Below, piece by piece: positions 11,016-21,640 of a stretch of DNA of 64,000 nucleotides; position 1 is the first letter of the stretch, and the number at the start of each line of letters is the position of its first letter. The notes under the pieces were generated by a model. It ran no database searches and had not been told where the DNA came from. It saw only the letters and a program-made list of their open reading frames with translations. The stretch covers positions 107,256,099-107,320,098 of the forward strand of contig OY757913.1 of NCBI GenBank assembly GCA_963585895.1, given 5' to 3'. This stretch comes from Sepioteuthis lessoniana (Eukaryota; Mollusca; Cephalopoda; Myopsida; Loliginidae). The position numbers and the translations under genes were made by a program.

Positions 11016-11105
11016 CCATATCAATGGTTTAAATGCCAATGTATTAATGAAGTTCGCAATGTTCTAAGATAAGTAAACACTTAAAACTCTCTCACAATAT
11101 CAATG
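11016..11105 (+). repeat. third copy of the ~68-bp unit
   Basis: GCCAATGTATTAATGAAGTT..AGTAAACACTTA parallels 10,178-10,240 and lies on the far side of the mariner remnant. Confidence 0.55.
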
Positions 11106-11257
11106 AAGTTTTCTAATGATATTCAGAATCATTTAAAATATTATTCCAAACACCTATTCCCTTTGCAAGAATAAGATATCTCGTTTCATTTGGTTTCTTA
11201 GTTTAATGGCATAAAAACCTTCATGGGGAATTAAATGCCAAAGGCATCTTTGTAGAA

Positions 11258-11660
11258 GGTGGTTGGTTGTTTGGGTTTTATGGCATATCAACCTTTGTAA
11301 GTTATTTATTGCTATATCCTCTTTTATACAAATAATCAGTTCTATTTCAAAAAATTCGCTCCCTGGTCCACTCTGGTTCAGAGTGGTAGCACCTAATAGG
11401 GTTTTATCTATGGGTCAAATGGAATTAAACTGTGTACTTAGGCTAAACTAAATTGCTTGGATTAAAACCGATTCGACATTTAACTGGGTGTAAACAAATA
11501 AAAACTATACTTATACTAAACTGAATAGCTTGAAATAACAAAGTTTTTGACAAACTACTTATGCTAGACTTGAATTGTTTGAAATATATGTGTATAAAAA
11601 TGGATTTGGCATTAGATAACCTAGAAAGGTTGAAATGCCATAAAACCCAAACAAACAAAC
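11258..11660 (+). mobile_element. RPT-A fold-back: reverse tail next to forward 3' part
   Basis: 11,258-11,350 is a reverse RPT-A tail (TTTTATGGCATATCAACC). From about 11,351 a forward copy runs from CTGGTCCACTCTGGTTCAGA through the body to GGCATTAGATAACCTAGAAA and CCCAAACAAAC. The two tails are inverted, so a large hairpin is possible. Confidence 0.75.
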
Positions 11661-11696
11661 AATCATTATTTTTGTAACCCCTCGGTTTTTGTTTTA

Positions 11697-11930
11697 GCTT
11701 TTTTGTTTCTTAGTTTTATTGCATATCAACCTTCAGGGGTTATTTAATACCAAAACCCTAATTTAGAAAAACTGTTGTGGTACTACATAACACATACCTG
11801 GGCTTCATGATTTTCCTAAATGTATTTGTCTAAAAGGAAACTTGATTGTGTGACTGTAGTTCAAACATACTTACTACAAGATCAGAGTTCAGCACGTTAA
11901 CCACTAAGCCATAAAGACTCCCCTCCACCA
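11697..11930 (-). mobile_element. SINE-4, reverse strand
   Basis: The tail comes first in window order (TTGCATATCAACC..GGTTATTTAATACC). The head follows, with B-box reverse GTAGTTCAAAC and A-box reverse CGTTAACCACTAAGCCAT. It is complete but diverged. Confidence 0.65.
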
Positions 11931-12024
11931 TGAGCAGGATGTGACCCATAGTTTTGGGTTCGTGTTTTGTATCGTCGAATATCAAAAGCTTGGCATGATG
12001 CAATATGTTCTTAAGTGACAAGTG

Positions 12025-12275
12025 GGAAACCCCGTGGCGTATTGGTTAACGTTCTGGACTTTGACATTGTAGTAGGCGAGTTCGAACTCCTGTCACGCTA
12101 TAATGTTTACGTTCGGACTAACATCCTTGAGAATGTTATGAACCCCCTTATCACCACAGATATGGTTCAAACATGACCAATTCTATTCTTCAACAAGAAC
12201 GTCTCTGGCATTAAATAACACACGAAGATTTCTATGCCATTAAACAAAGAGAACAGATCAAACCAAATCTAAGTT
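12025..12275 (+). mobile_element. SINE-4, forward strand
   Basis: Head CCCCGTGGCGTATTGGTTAA with B-box GAGTTCGAACTCC. The body is TCGGACTAACATCC and GTTATGAACCCCCTTATCAC, and the hairpin tail is GGCATTAAATAACACACGAA..TATGCC. It is one of the best SINE-4 copies here. Confidence 0.75.
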
Positions 12276-12311
12276 TTAAAAAAATATTGACGCAGACGGT
12301 TTGTTCTTTGC

Positions 12312-12592
12312 CACATCTCCACCAGGAGCATGATGTGACGCGAGGTCAGTTTGTTGAGTGAAGTACAGCTGGTTTGAATTCAGTGTTTTCTTTCTATTAG
12401 ATTGGTTGCCTTACTAAATCTAAAGAACCAAGTCTATTGTATTTACCTATACATGGAGGAGAACGAAAGGACCCATGCTTTTTGCAGGAGGATTTGTACA
12501 AAATAAAACGTAAACAAAATCGTCCATGATTTGAATTCGGGGTATCGGGTTCATTTTATGTGAAGATAATCGTTAAGCTTCTCTGCCTTGGC
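12312..12592 (-). mobile_element. diverged SINE-1, reverse strand
   Basis: Matches in order: AGCATGATGTGACGCGAGGTC, GGTTTGAATTCAGTGTTTTC and TCCATGATTTGAATTCGGGG (B-box). Confidence 0.6.
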
Positions 12593-12602
12593 TTCTGCAG
12601 AC

Positions 12603-12724
12603 ATCAGAGTTCATGCCTTTCCTAAAGTCATTAGTTCGAAAATGAACGTAATAGAAGGATTGTAATTCGAACTAGCTTACTGTGATGTCAAAATTCAACA
12701 CGTTAACCCCTACGCCATGACGAC
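12603..12724 (-). mobile_element. SINE-4 5' half, reverse strand
   Basis: ATTCGAACTAGCTTACTGTG and CAACACGTTAACCCCTACGC are the reverse B-box and A-box regions. The 3' tail is missing. Confidence 0.55.
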
Positions 12725-12796
12725 TTCTACCTCATAAGAATTAGTTATCTTTTTGTTCCAATTCTCTTTTTACTCCTACGTCTTTTTATGCGTTTT

Positions 12797-12985
12797 GTCA
12801 TCATCATGTCGCGTTGCTTGCACGGATTTCCCTGACCCTCTCTCACCACCTGTCTCTTTCATTCATCGCTCTCGGCTGGTCCTCCAGACTACATCCAGTA
12901 TTGTTGTAGACAGGTTCTAGTTGGTCGTACAACCTTTGCTCGTCCATGTGAACAGGTCCACAGGAGTCTACGAACCTTTTAAAAT
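12797..12985 (-). mobile_element. RTE-type LINE 3' tail, degenerate
   Basis: The reverse strand starts with the family terminus (TCATCATCATGTCGCG) and continues with CGGATTTCCCTGACCCTCTC, the end of the polyprotein frame. It has decayed with indels and only ~190 bp remain. Confidence 0.7.
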
Positions 12986-13074
12986 TGTTTCATGCCAGTC
13001 ACAAAGTTCGTACGCCTGTCTTTCTGAACACCTGTCCGTTTCTTTTTGTTAACATTTGATTTGTGGTCTATTAT

Positions 13075-13205
13075 TTTCTATTCCTATGAGTTGGATTCAA
13101 GAGCAATCAACGTCTACCGTCTCATTGGGTGCCCCTTTCATATGGCCTTGTGCCACATCTAAGCAAAAAGCTTAGTAAATTACAACGTCTACCGTTAGAA
13201 CATAT
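13075..13205 (+). mobile_element. SINE-3 3' half
   Basis: GTCTCATTGGGTGCCCCTTT, GGCCTTGTGCCACATCTAAG and GCTTAGTAAATTA match the SINE-3 copies at 53.4 kb. The tRNA-like head is degraded. Confidence 0.6.
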
Positions 13206-13258
13206 CAACATCTTCCGTACCAGTGAGGGCTATGTTATTTTCTTGTCTCTAATATATA

Positions 13259-13497
13259 ACAAAGTAAAGTAAAGTTGGCGACCGTAGTAGAGAACGACCA
13301 GAAGGGTCCCTTTTAAATAGCTACGACACCGAGGTGTAGGGAAGGTTGCTACTTCTTTCCCTGGATTGCTCCACTTTACCCGTGATACGTAACTTATACG
13401 TTGCTGTTAATCAAGGAGGTATCAAGTACCATTTTTAAAGTCTTTGGTATAACGTGACCTGGGACCATTGTCGAACACTCTAATGAGCCGGACCATA
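13259..13497 (-). mobile_element. SINE-2, reverse strand
   Basis: Near full length. It starts with the reverse tail AAAGTAAAGTAAAGTTGGCG and ends with the reverse tRNA-like head CGAACACTCTAATGAGCC. Confidence 0.8.
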
Positions 13498-13535
13498 TAT
13501 AACAAGTCGTCTATGAATGTTATAAGAAATTATAT

Positions 13536-13828
13536 TTGCTTATGGTGTAATTGTTATCGTCGTAGGAAATGAACACGGCGACACGAGTTCAAATCCTGGA
13601 CGAAACTCATTGCATTTCACATTGCACTAATACCCTTGGGAAAGGTATGAATCCAATTATTCTCCCTCCAGCTATGGGTAAATAGTAGGACAGACTAGGT
13701 TCTTCAGCCTTGGTTAGGCAACTAGTCTAGGAGAAGGAAAAACTCTGAATTCAAACCTGTTAAACTCCGCTTAAAAATTGACCTTGTGTCATATCCTGCC
13801 CGAGCGGAGGGGTTGGTAAATAGGATCA
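13536..13828 (+). mobile_element. SINE-1, full length
   Basis: A-box region TGGTGTAATTGTTATCG and B-box GAGTTCAAATCC are followed by the full family body. It ends CCCGAGCGGAGGGGTTGG, then TAAATAGGATCA. That terminal ~30 bp is shared with the LINE 3' end at 7.43 kb. Confidence 0.85.
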
Positions 13829-14421
13829 AGACATTCAAAAAATATTTTTAAAATCTAAATCTAGAGATGTAAAAAAAGGAAGAAAAAAAACTCTTTTATC
13901 CATCGAACCTACCTGGATTCGAAAACGCGTTCATCGTCTCAAAGTCTATATACGACTAATAAAACAACACAGGTCAGCATTAGCAATGAACTTAATTGAT
14001 TCTTTTGAAGTTTCGTATCCATAGAAACCAGAACAAATGTTATGCTCGGATATGCTGTCATCTTTTACGCCAAGAAAAAAAAGAATTAAATTTAAAAAAA
14101 CAAAACAAAACAAGAAATGAAACATTGATGATGAATCGTAAATTTCTGCTGTTTTGTTGGCGACGACTTGATTTATCTTCGACAAACATGCGATCGAAAG
14201 AAACTACGGACATAAATCAAAATTCCGAAGATGATAGCAAAAGAAGAAGAATTGAAGAAAAAAAAATTAATCTTATCGGTGTTTGCTTACGTGTGACTCT
14301 TGCCAAGGAATTTGATCTATAAAATGCCCAGGCGTATATTAAATAAACATCTCAAAAACGGAACTTGGAAACGTGACACAATACATGTAATATATCATTT
14401 AAATTTACACATACAAAGACA
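13829..14421. other. AT-rich stretch, no gene recognised
   Basis: A ~100-codon open frame at about 13,996-14,322 is lysine- and asparagine-rich. It has no domain I recognise and overlaps an open frame on the other strand. It is probably compositional. Confidence 0.4.
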
Positions 14422-14470
14422 CACACACACACACACACACACATGCATATATATATATATATATATATTA
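14422..14470. repeat. (CA)n(TA)n compound microsatellite
   Basis: CA units, GCATG, then TA units. Confidence 0.95.
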
Positions 14471-14865
14471 GGGAAGTGAACGCATGTCAAGTCATTCGAT
14501 ATGAATATGTAGGCTTTTACATTTGTATGCATTCACCATACAAACTTATATTTGTTCGCATACTCTCATCTCAAAGAAAATGGCTTTTTGATTTATAATA
14601 TTCAAATTTGGTAGATATTTATAAACACAAGACGAAAGTCATATAAAGAAATATTTTGTGAAACTTGCCTGAAACTAGACAAGTTTCACCAGTGAAATAT
14701 TCACGCATATTTACATAAACATATCGGAATATATCCCACTTCAGTGCATACATATAGGCGTGTGCCTCTCTGTGTTTTTGCGTGTATAGGTTTTAGGTGT
14801 GTATGTGTCTGTGTATGTGGGTGTGTGTATGTGTGTTTCTCACTTCCCCGTGATGCCAACGTGGT

Positions 14866-14970
14866 ACTCTTATTGGCCGAACGGTCTGATACTAAGTCTG
14901 ACGTAAAGTTGGACGGGTTTCGATCCGAGCTTCAAGCGTCCTACGTGTCTAGCCACACTGAAGAGTTGTG
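14866..14970 (+). mobile_element. tRNA-like element with class II (Leu/Ser-type) A-box
   Basis: TTGGCCGAACGGTCTGAT closely resembles the A-box region of class II tRNAs, and GGGTTTCGATCC is a good B-box ~40 bp downstream. Acceptor pairing is not evident, so I read it as a tRNA pseudogene or the head of a distinct SINE. No second copy was noticed in the window. Confidence 0.5.
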
Positions 14971-15001
14971 ATACAACGAACCAGTCTGTCTGTGAATGAC
15001 A

Positions 15002-15003
<2 letters not shown>

Positions 15004-15033
<30 letters not shown>
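15004..15033. repeat. (TA)n microsatellite
   Basis: TA tract. Confidence 0.95.
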
Positions 15034-15035
<2 letters not shown>

Positions 15036-15084
15036 TCAAAATTTTAAGTGTCTAGTGAATGACACTAAACTTTTGAGGCTCTAG

Positions 15085-15700
15085 TACAGGAGATTAGGGA
15101 AATGTGGAGTACCCCTTCAGTGCCAATACTCCCAGATCAACTTTGACCCAGAGTGATAGGACCTGTTGCGTTGCAATCTATAAGTCAAATAGAATAATTA
15201 ATTTTAAATGGAATTACCTGAAATCCCTTTAATGTGTTCAAATAAAAAAACTGTGCTAGCAAAATCTGAAATCATTTAACTATGTGAAAACAATAAATAC
15301 CATTCTCGAAACGGTTTAATTGTGAGTAAATAGAAATATGAATGTTCACAATACCATTTAACTGTATACAAAAAATTGAGCTAAAAATAGTTTTAAATTG
15401 TTACCTACAAACTCTTCGCTTATACATCATGAAATATGTATCTATAAACGGGAATTGCCATTAAATAACCCACATGGGTTGATATGCCATAAAACACAAC
15501 CAAAGCAAATCACACCATTTAAATGAGCGAAAACAAATGATTAATATAAAATAGAGTTATTAATGTTGAATAACGACTTAAAACCATTTAACTATGTGCA
15601 AGCAATAAATAGCAACACTTAAGACCACTTAATAGTGAGTAAGTAAATGAGCTCTGGTTGGTTTTAAAATTATGCTACCAGAAAACTATACGCTTACAAA
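15085..15700 (+). mobile_element. diverged RPT-A, head to hairpin tail, with extra subrepeats
   Basis: Head GGAGTACCCCTTCAGTGCCA and CTTTGACCCAGAGTGATAGG, a body with AAACCATTTAACT-type subrepeats, then hairpin CCATTAAATAACCCACATGG..TATGCC ending ACACAACCAAAGC at about 15,503. Further body subrepeats follow to about 15,700. Confidence 0.65.
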
Positions 15701-15817
15701 TCAGACTAACTTCCTCGTGTGATTATTGCCTACCAGGATAGTCGAAGGCTCAAGTCTTTAATGTTAGGGCGCAGGGACATGTATAATTTTATACGTCATG
15801 AAATTGTAGCAAACACT

Positions 15818-15903
15818 TGGTTGGTTGGTTGGTTGTGTTTTATGGCATATCAACCTTTTCAGGTTATTCGCTGCCAAATATATATATATATATATATATA
15901 TAC
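15818..15903 (-). repeat. RPT-A tail followed by (TA)n
   Basis: A GGTTGGTTGG run, then GTTTTATGGCATATCAACC. It breaks off at a (TA)n tract from about 15,879. Confidence 0.75.
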
Positions 15904-15972
15904 ACGAATACCTACAGAGTCAGGAGTAATCTACCTGAGTTTTGCATAACCGGATCACCAGGATAAATTCCG

Positions 15973-15973
<1 letters not shown>

Positions 15974-16020
<47 letters not shown>
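15974..16020. repeat. (TA)n(TG)n compound microsatellite
   Basis: TA then TG units. Confidence 0.95.
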
Positions 16021-16024
<4 letters not shown>

Positions 16025-16404
16025 TTTCGTCGTTGAGACATATTTGATTAAACAGTACTGACATCTTTTGTCGTCATATTTTTCGTTGTAATTCTTTCAA
16101 GTTGCTGTATGGATGTTATAATATCCGGTCTGAATTGCTTAATAAAACTTTTGCAATTAAGTTGTTCCCAAGTACTTTCGGATCCATCTTGGGCCATCAT
16201 CAGGATGTGTGAATATTCTAAAAGCGATACAACCTTTTCAAGTACATTGCAATTTAATAAGAATTGAGCGTTTATCGCTTATACTGTTGTTATGTTGTAG
16301 CGTTTGTTTGTTTTTTAATTTGGCTCTATAACTAGCAGCAGCAGCTAAAGACATTTGAGTACATTAGTACTGATCTTAAAATCAATTTTATTTAGGTTGT
16401 GTTG

Positions 16405-17012
16405 CTTGGTTGGTTGGTTTGATGGCATATCAAACTTTGTAGGTTATTCAACGCAAATTCATTTTTATGCAAATAGTCAGTTCTATTTTAAACAATTAAG
16501 TTTAGCATGAGTACACAGTTTAATTGTCAAAAACATGTCTATTTCAAGCTACTCACTTTATTCAAACAGTTCTAATTCAAGCAAATCAGTTTAGTATAAG
16601 TACAGATTTTGTTTACACACAGATAAATGTCAAAACATTTCTATATTAAAAAATTCAGTTTAGTGTAAGTTTAGTGTAAGTTCAATTCAGTTTAGTGTAA
16701 GTTCAATGTCAAAAACCGTTCCATTTCAAAATTCAGTTTAGTGTAAGTTCAATGTCAAAAACCGTTCCATTTCAAACAATTCAGTTTAGCATAAATATGC
16801 AGTTAGTTCTATTTCATCCATAGATAGAGCTCTATCAGGTGCTACCATCCAGGACCAGAATTGACCTCGGAGCAATAGCAACGAAGGGGTGCTCCGTATT
16901 CCCCAAAGCTCTAGCATCAACAAAACCTCAACATCAGATTGTTTAGTGTCATATCCAGGACACTCTTTGAGGAGGGTCGGTGTATTCTACAGCCCCGGCC
17001 AACTGGGCAATA
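16405..17012 (-). mobile_element. RPT-A, near full length, reverse strand
   Basis: It runs from tail (TTGATGGCATATCAAACTTT) through the body to the head (TTTAGTGTCATATCCAGGAC, TCTACAGCCCCGGCC). The body holds at least two near-identical copies of CAGTTTAGTGTAAGTTCAAT with CGTTCCATTTCAAA. This shows that internal subrepeats expand. Confidence 0.8.
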
Positions 17013-17039
17013 TTAAGGCTAGAATTTTCATTGCTAATG

Positions 17040-17176
17040 TGTTTGGCTTCAAGAATAGTTGGTTGGTAACTTTGTTTTAAAACAAGTTTGAAGTCATTTG
17101 TTTGCACACAGCTAAATAGTTTCAAGTATTGCTAAGATATATCAATAATTCTATTTAATATTAATCATTTGTGTAC
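17040..17176 (-). mobile_element. RPT-A body variant, left part
   Basis: CACACAGCTAAATAGTTTCAA and TTGCTAAGATATATCAATAA belong to the body variant seen at 4.2, 18.4 and 42.3 kb. It is interrupted by SINE-2 at 17,177. Confidence 0.6.
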
Positions 17177-17435
17177 ATACCGGATATTGGCATAATGGTT
17201 AGAGTGTTCACCAATGGCCCGGGAGACCTGGGTTCAATCCCAGGTCGAGGCATACCAAAGACTTTAAAAATGGTACTTGATACCTACTTGCTTAACACTC
17301 AGCAGTATAAGGTACTTATCAAGTGTAAAGTGGAGCAATCCAGGGAAAGAGTAGCAACCTATCCTATACCTTGGTGTAGCAGCTTCGGGTCACTCTCGAC
17401 TATGGTCGCCAACTTTACTTACTTTTACATACAGT
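17177..17435 (+). mobile_element. SINE-2, inserted in RPT-A
   Basis: The head GGATATTGGCATAATGGTTA is followed by an intact T-stem (CCTGG..CCAGG) around GTTCAATCC, the body, and tail ACTTTACTTACTTT. TACATAC occurs on both sides and is a likely short target duplication. Flanking RPT-A sequence resumes with CAGTTAAATGGTTTCAAATA. Confidence 0.85.
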
Positions 17436-17635
17436 TAAATGGTTTCAAATATTGCTACGTAACAATTTAATTGAACAGCAGTCATTTACTTACACGCTGT
17501 TTAATGGATATACAGATATGACTCATAAGGAAATATTAATATGTAATTTTTTAAACGGTTAGAGCTCATTTGTTTGTACATAATTCAATTGTTTTAAGTA
17601 TTGCTTGAAGTAATACTATTCATCAAATATTTTAT
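17436..17635 (-). mobile_element. RPT-A body variant, middle part
   Basis: Two further copies of the 'ACAGTTAAATGGTTTCAAATATTGCT' type subrepeat. It is interrupted by LTR-beta at 17,636. Confidence 0.6.
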
Positions 17636-17922
17636 TGTTGGGTATCACCTACCTTTTCGACACTGTGAGCTAGTCCGTCTGCCATATATAGCAGTAGCTA
17701 CTAATACCAGCAGACCTGAAGGTAAAGAGCCGCTCCTTATAACGGAAGCCAATACTATTGTTGGACGATATCCTTATTCTATATTCACTAATCCTATGTT
17801 CTTGTTACTAACAGTCTCTCTATTGTAAATACTTTTTTCCTGTGAATATAACTCTATTTCCTCACATATCGTGGTTTGTCTTTTTATTCCTACTACAAGC
17901 GTTCACTAACCAGAACGCAGCA
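17636..17922 (+). mobile_element. solo LTR-beta, 287 bp, TSD TTTAT
   Basis: Begins TGTTGGGTATCACC, ends ACCAGAACGCAGCA, and is flanked by TTTAT at 17,631-17,635 and 17,923-17,927. TG...CA ends and a 5-bp duplication define a solo LTR. The second copy at 30.7 kb shares CCTCACATATCGTGG and ends in nearly the same way. No internal gag-pol region is present. Strand is assigned by analogy only. Confidence 0.85.
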
Positions 17923-17984
17923 TTTATCAAACAAGAAAAACTTGCGCTCAGTTGTTTAGTTTGATTTAACTTATAATAATCTTC

Positions 17985-18135
17985 AATAAATGATTAAACA
18001 GTTCAATTTAGTCTATCGATGGGACCCAAACAGGTACAACCACCAACGGAACAAAGGGAACCTGGGCTTAAGGGCAATGAAGTAGGGGTCTGCATTCCTC
18101 AAACTCCAAGACTGGAGCCACTACATCAGATTAAG
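17985..18135 (-). mobile_element. RPT-A head, reverse strand
   Basis: CTATCGATGGGACCC, GGGAACCTGGGCTTAAGGGC and GAGCCACTACATCAGATTAA follow the reverse head order. It probably belongs to the same old copy as 17,040-17,635. Confidence 0.65.
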
Positions 18136-18149
18136 TTGAAGTATGGTTT

Positions 18150-18608
18150 GGTTATTTGTTATTTGGTTTAATGGCATATCGACCATAATGGGTTATTTAA
18201 TGCCAAATCCTGTCGCTATATGCATATATATATATGTGTGTGTGAGTGTGTGTGTGTGTGTGTGCGTGTGTGTATGTGTGTGTGTGTGTTTATGATTTGT
18301 AAGTCAATAGTTTGTAGAAAACTTTATTTTCAAATAAGTTAAAACTCATTTCTTTGCACACATTTAAATAAGTCCAATTTTTGCAATTTAATATTATTAA
18401 TTCAATTTTATCTTTTTTATCATTTGTTTGAATACAGTTGAATGGTTTCAAGTTCAGTAAATGGTTAAATAGTTTCAATTAGTCCATCGATGGGACCCGA
18501 ACAGCTACTACCATTCCGGGTGAGAGTGGGCCTGGGGGTAATGGTAATAAAGTGTTATTCTACATCCCCTAAATTATAGAAATGGAGCCTCACCATCAGA
18601 TTAGGAGC
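18150..18608 (-). mobile_element. RPT-A, reverse strand, with a microsatellite in its tail
   Basis: Tail TTTAATGGCATATCGACCAT..ATGCCAAATCC, then (TA)n(TG)n at 18,222-18,292. The body variant follows, and then the head (CCATCGATGGGACCC, CTCACCATCAGATT). Confidence 0.75.
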
Positions 18609-18825
18609 GAGGGCTTGACATGATCAACCGATTGATCAAATCGGGCCCATCCGACTCCCTATTTAGCCAAGTAAAAGTCAAAGTGGAGTTTTTCAAAATA
18701 AGGAACTCTGAGCCCCCCAAATCCTGTTCTGAAGTATTACGGTTCATCACCAACAGCCAACATGTAGTCTCCTGAGAAAGGACTCAGTCACTACGTCAAA
18801 AATTCAAAACGACGTTTTGGGAGAT
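18609..18825. other. no recognised feature
   Basis: Includes CCTGAGAAAGGACTCAG and CAAAACGACGTTTTGGG, a short palindrome near 18,806-18,820. No repeat partner was found. Confidence 0.35.
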
Positions 18826-19345
18826 TGGTTTGGTTTGGTTTGGTTTTATGGCATATCAAACATTGTAGGGTATTTAACCCCAAATCCTCTTTATACATAT
18901 ATATTATATATATAGGATTTGATTTGGTACAGTTTTATGGTATATCAACCATTTTAGCTTATTTAATGCCAAATTCTCTTTATACATATATATTATATAT
19001 ATATGATTCGATTTGGTATAGTTTTATGGTATATCAACCATTTTAGGTTATTTAATGCCAAATTCTCTTTATACATCTATATATATATATATATATATAG
19101 CATTTGGTTTGGTTGATTTTTGAGGTATATCAACGATTGTACGTTATTTAATACCAAATCCTCTTTATACTTATATATTAAATATCTATGATTTGGTTTG
19201 TTTGGTTTTCATGGCATATCAACTATTGTAGGTTATTTAATGCTAAATTCTATTAATACATATATACATTAACTATATATGATTTGGTTGGGTTGGATTT
19301 TATGACATATCAACCGTCGTAGGGTATTTCATTCCAAATCTATTC
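18826..19345 (-). repeat. RPT-A tail-unit array, about six units
   Basis: Units of ~88-94 bp, each GGTTTGGTT..TATGGCATATCAACC..GGTTATTTAATGCCAAAT, then CTCTTTATACATATATATTA. Unit starts are near 18,835, 18,920, 19,010, 19,105, 19,195 and 19,285. The array continues directly into an RPT-A body and head on the same strand, so the amplified unit is the element's own 3' tail. Confidence 0.85.
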
Positions 19346-19715
19346 TATAAATATAAACAGTTCTATTTCGAACAATTCAGTTTAGCATAAGCACAGCTAA
19401 ATGTAAAAACAGTTGCATTTTTTTTTAAATCAGTAAAATATAAGTACACAGTTTGAATGTTAAAACAGTTCTATTTCAAGCAGTTCAGTTTAGCATAAGT
19501 ACAAAGTTTAGTTCTATTTGACCCATAGAAAAGACCCTACCAGATGCAACCACTCTGGTCCAGAGTGAAACATTGAGTGATGGCAATGAAAGAGTACTCT
19601 GCATTCTCCAAAGCATTACTTGAGCCTCACCGTCAGATTGTTTAGTGTCATTACCAGGACACTCGTTGATCACGGTCTTACTTTACTGCAAAGATGTAGT
19701 CAGTGTATTCAACAC
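19346..19715 (-). mobile_element. RPT-A body and head, attached to the tail array
   Basis: Body subrepeats with CAATTCAGTTTAGCATAAGC lead to the head TTCTATTTGACCCATAGAAA, GAGCCTCACCGTCAGATTGT and TTACCAGGACACTCGTTG. With 18,826-19,345 it forms one element with an expanded tail. Confidence 0.8.
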
Positions 19716-19919
19716 TGCCATTCGACTGGGGCATCTTTGGAAGAGTATAATCCGTTTGGGGTCAAGTATTTTGGTCGACATAATCTGAAAAACAAAATGA
19801 GGGCAACAACAAAACAACATGGCAAATATTGTTTTTTTCTTATAGTGAAAGTAAATTTTGAATAGCATTTATGTTGCCTTTTTATTTAGGCTCGATATCT
19901 GATATTTCATTCAACCTGA

Positions 19920-19920
<1 letters not shown>

Positions 19921-19975
<55 letters not shown>
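19921..19975. repeat. (TA)n microsatellite
   Basis: ~27 TA units. Confidence 0.95.
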
Positions 19976-19979
<4 letters not shown>

Positions 19980-21090
19980 CTATGACATTTTATTTCCGTA
20001 AGTAGCGTTCTGTTTCAAAACTGAGTGATGTAATTTGTATTCGAAATTAATTTAGAATGTATACGCACAATTATTTTTTTTATATATTAAAGAATCCAGG
20101 TTTTATTACTTCTAGTGGAATATAATACAATGAAAACAGATGTTATTGTTTGCTATCTATAACCAAATTCTATATTATTGAAACTCTGTAAAAAAAAATC
20201 GCAGTCCCACAGTCCCTATGATCCCATTTCAATGATATACAAAAAAATATGGAGTACTTATCTTTGGATTGATACATTTTCAAAATTTAGATTAACGCTT
20301 CCATTACGTAGATTTTGGTAATATATAATTGTAGAGGAAAAAGACAAAGAAGATAGAAAAAATAATTTCAAAACGTGCAGAAGTTCCTAGAAGTTCCGGA
20401 CAAGAAGAGGGGGTGTCAGATGTGCGGAAAAGGAACCGTTGAAGTGAAAAGGAAAAATTCGAACTCACTTCAGCCTCCACAGTAGAACCAAAATGAAAGG
20501 TCTTTCCCGCAGCCGCTAGCAGTGAACACATAGCTGATAATGGTTACTAACCTGACACAATGCCTGCTGCTAGCGAGCTGAGACTAACATTATAAAAAAA
20601 CACCGACTTCGGACTTACCAACCACCGAAAATGATTAGTATATTTTAACACCTTATCTATGAGACGCGACTATTTCCATTGGTTTCAGGAAGAATTTCCA
20701 ACCCACAGAATGGTTGTTGAACCCAGAAATAGTGAAAATCTTAAAGGTTCTTTGTCTCTTTTCTTCTTTCCTTCCTTCAGGAATTCCTTCACAACCTTCA
20801 CAGACTAGAAGACGCCAACGAATTAAATGAGGTAGAAAAGAAAACCAACTGAGTCAGATATCTAAACCCAAAATCCTAAAAACCAAATAACCAACAGTAA
20901 AAAGAAAACCTCTAAACCACCTACATAATATCCAATAATATCCGTTTCGATGCACGATGTTTTGTTAGTCTAGAAACAAATATACTTTTAAAATGGGTTA
21001 TCGTGTACTCATTTATAGTTGCTTGTAAATCTACTGGATTCAAACTCTCTGTCTTATCATAGAAGCTTAAAATCTTGCATTTTAATTGAC
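19976..21090. other. no recognised feature
   Basis: A 75-codon reverse open frame at 20,304-20,531 has no domain I recognise. It has no repeated partner in the window. Confidence 0.4.
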
Positions 21091-21105
21091 TCACACACAC
21101 ACACA

Positions 21106-21146
<41 letters not shown>

Positions 21147-21401
21147 AGTTCATAGTTTCTATCTCTCTATCTCAATCTGTTCATATCTATTTGTTCATCT
21201 ATCTCGATGGGTTCATATCTATCAAGCTGGCTGTCTTCACATTCATCTACGTTGGTTATATCTCTGTCTCTGCGCGTTTACCAGTCTGTTGATCTGTCTT
21301 TCAGTATATATATATGTGTGTGTGTGTGTGTCTGTCTATCTCAGTCTCTTCATATATCTATCTCTGTGTTTTGTCTCTTTATATCTAGCGATTTATCTAT
21401 C

Positions 21402-21454
<53 letters not shown>

Positions 21455-21593
21455 TAGCACACGCACATAGATAGATAGATATATTTATTTATTTATTTAT
21501 TTATAAATATGTGTGTTTGTTTATATTTATCCATCTATCTGCCTGTCTGCCTGTCTCTTTCCGATTGTTCATATCTATCTCGGTATTTTTATG

Positions 21594-21638
<45 letters not shown>

Positions 21639-21640
21639 CT
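21091..21640. repeat. microsatellite cluster: (TA)n, (TG)n, (TATC)n, (TTTA)n, (TC)n
   Basis: TA tracts at about 21,110-21,142, 21,405-21,446 and 21,618-21,638, separated by degenerate TATCTATC-type and TCTGTCT-type sequence. Overlapping 60-80-codon open frames here (YIYIYI, SLSLSL) are translated repeats. Confidence 0.9.

Noticed and set aside
13996-14322. 108-codon Lys/Asn-rich frame
   Set aside because: Composition follows AT content, and an overlapping open frame exists on the other strand.
17177-17435. Possible functional tRNA gene at the SINE-2 head
   Set aside because: The T-stem is good but no acceptor stem pairs, and the sequence continues into a repeated SINE body.
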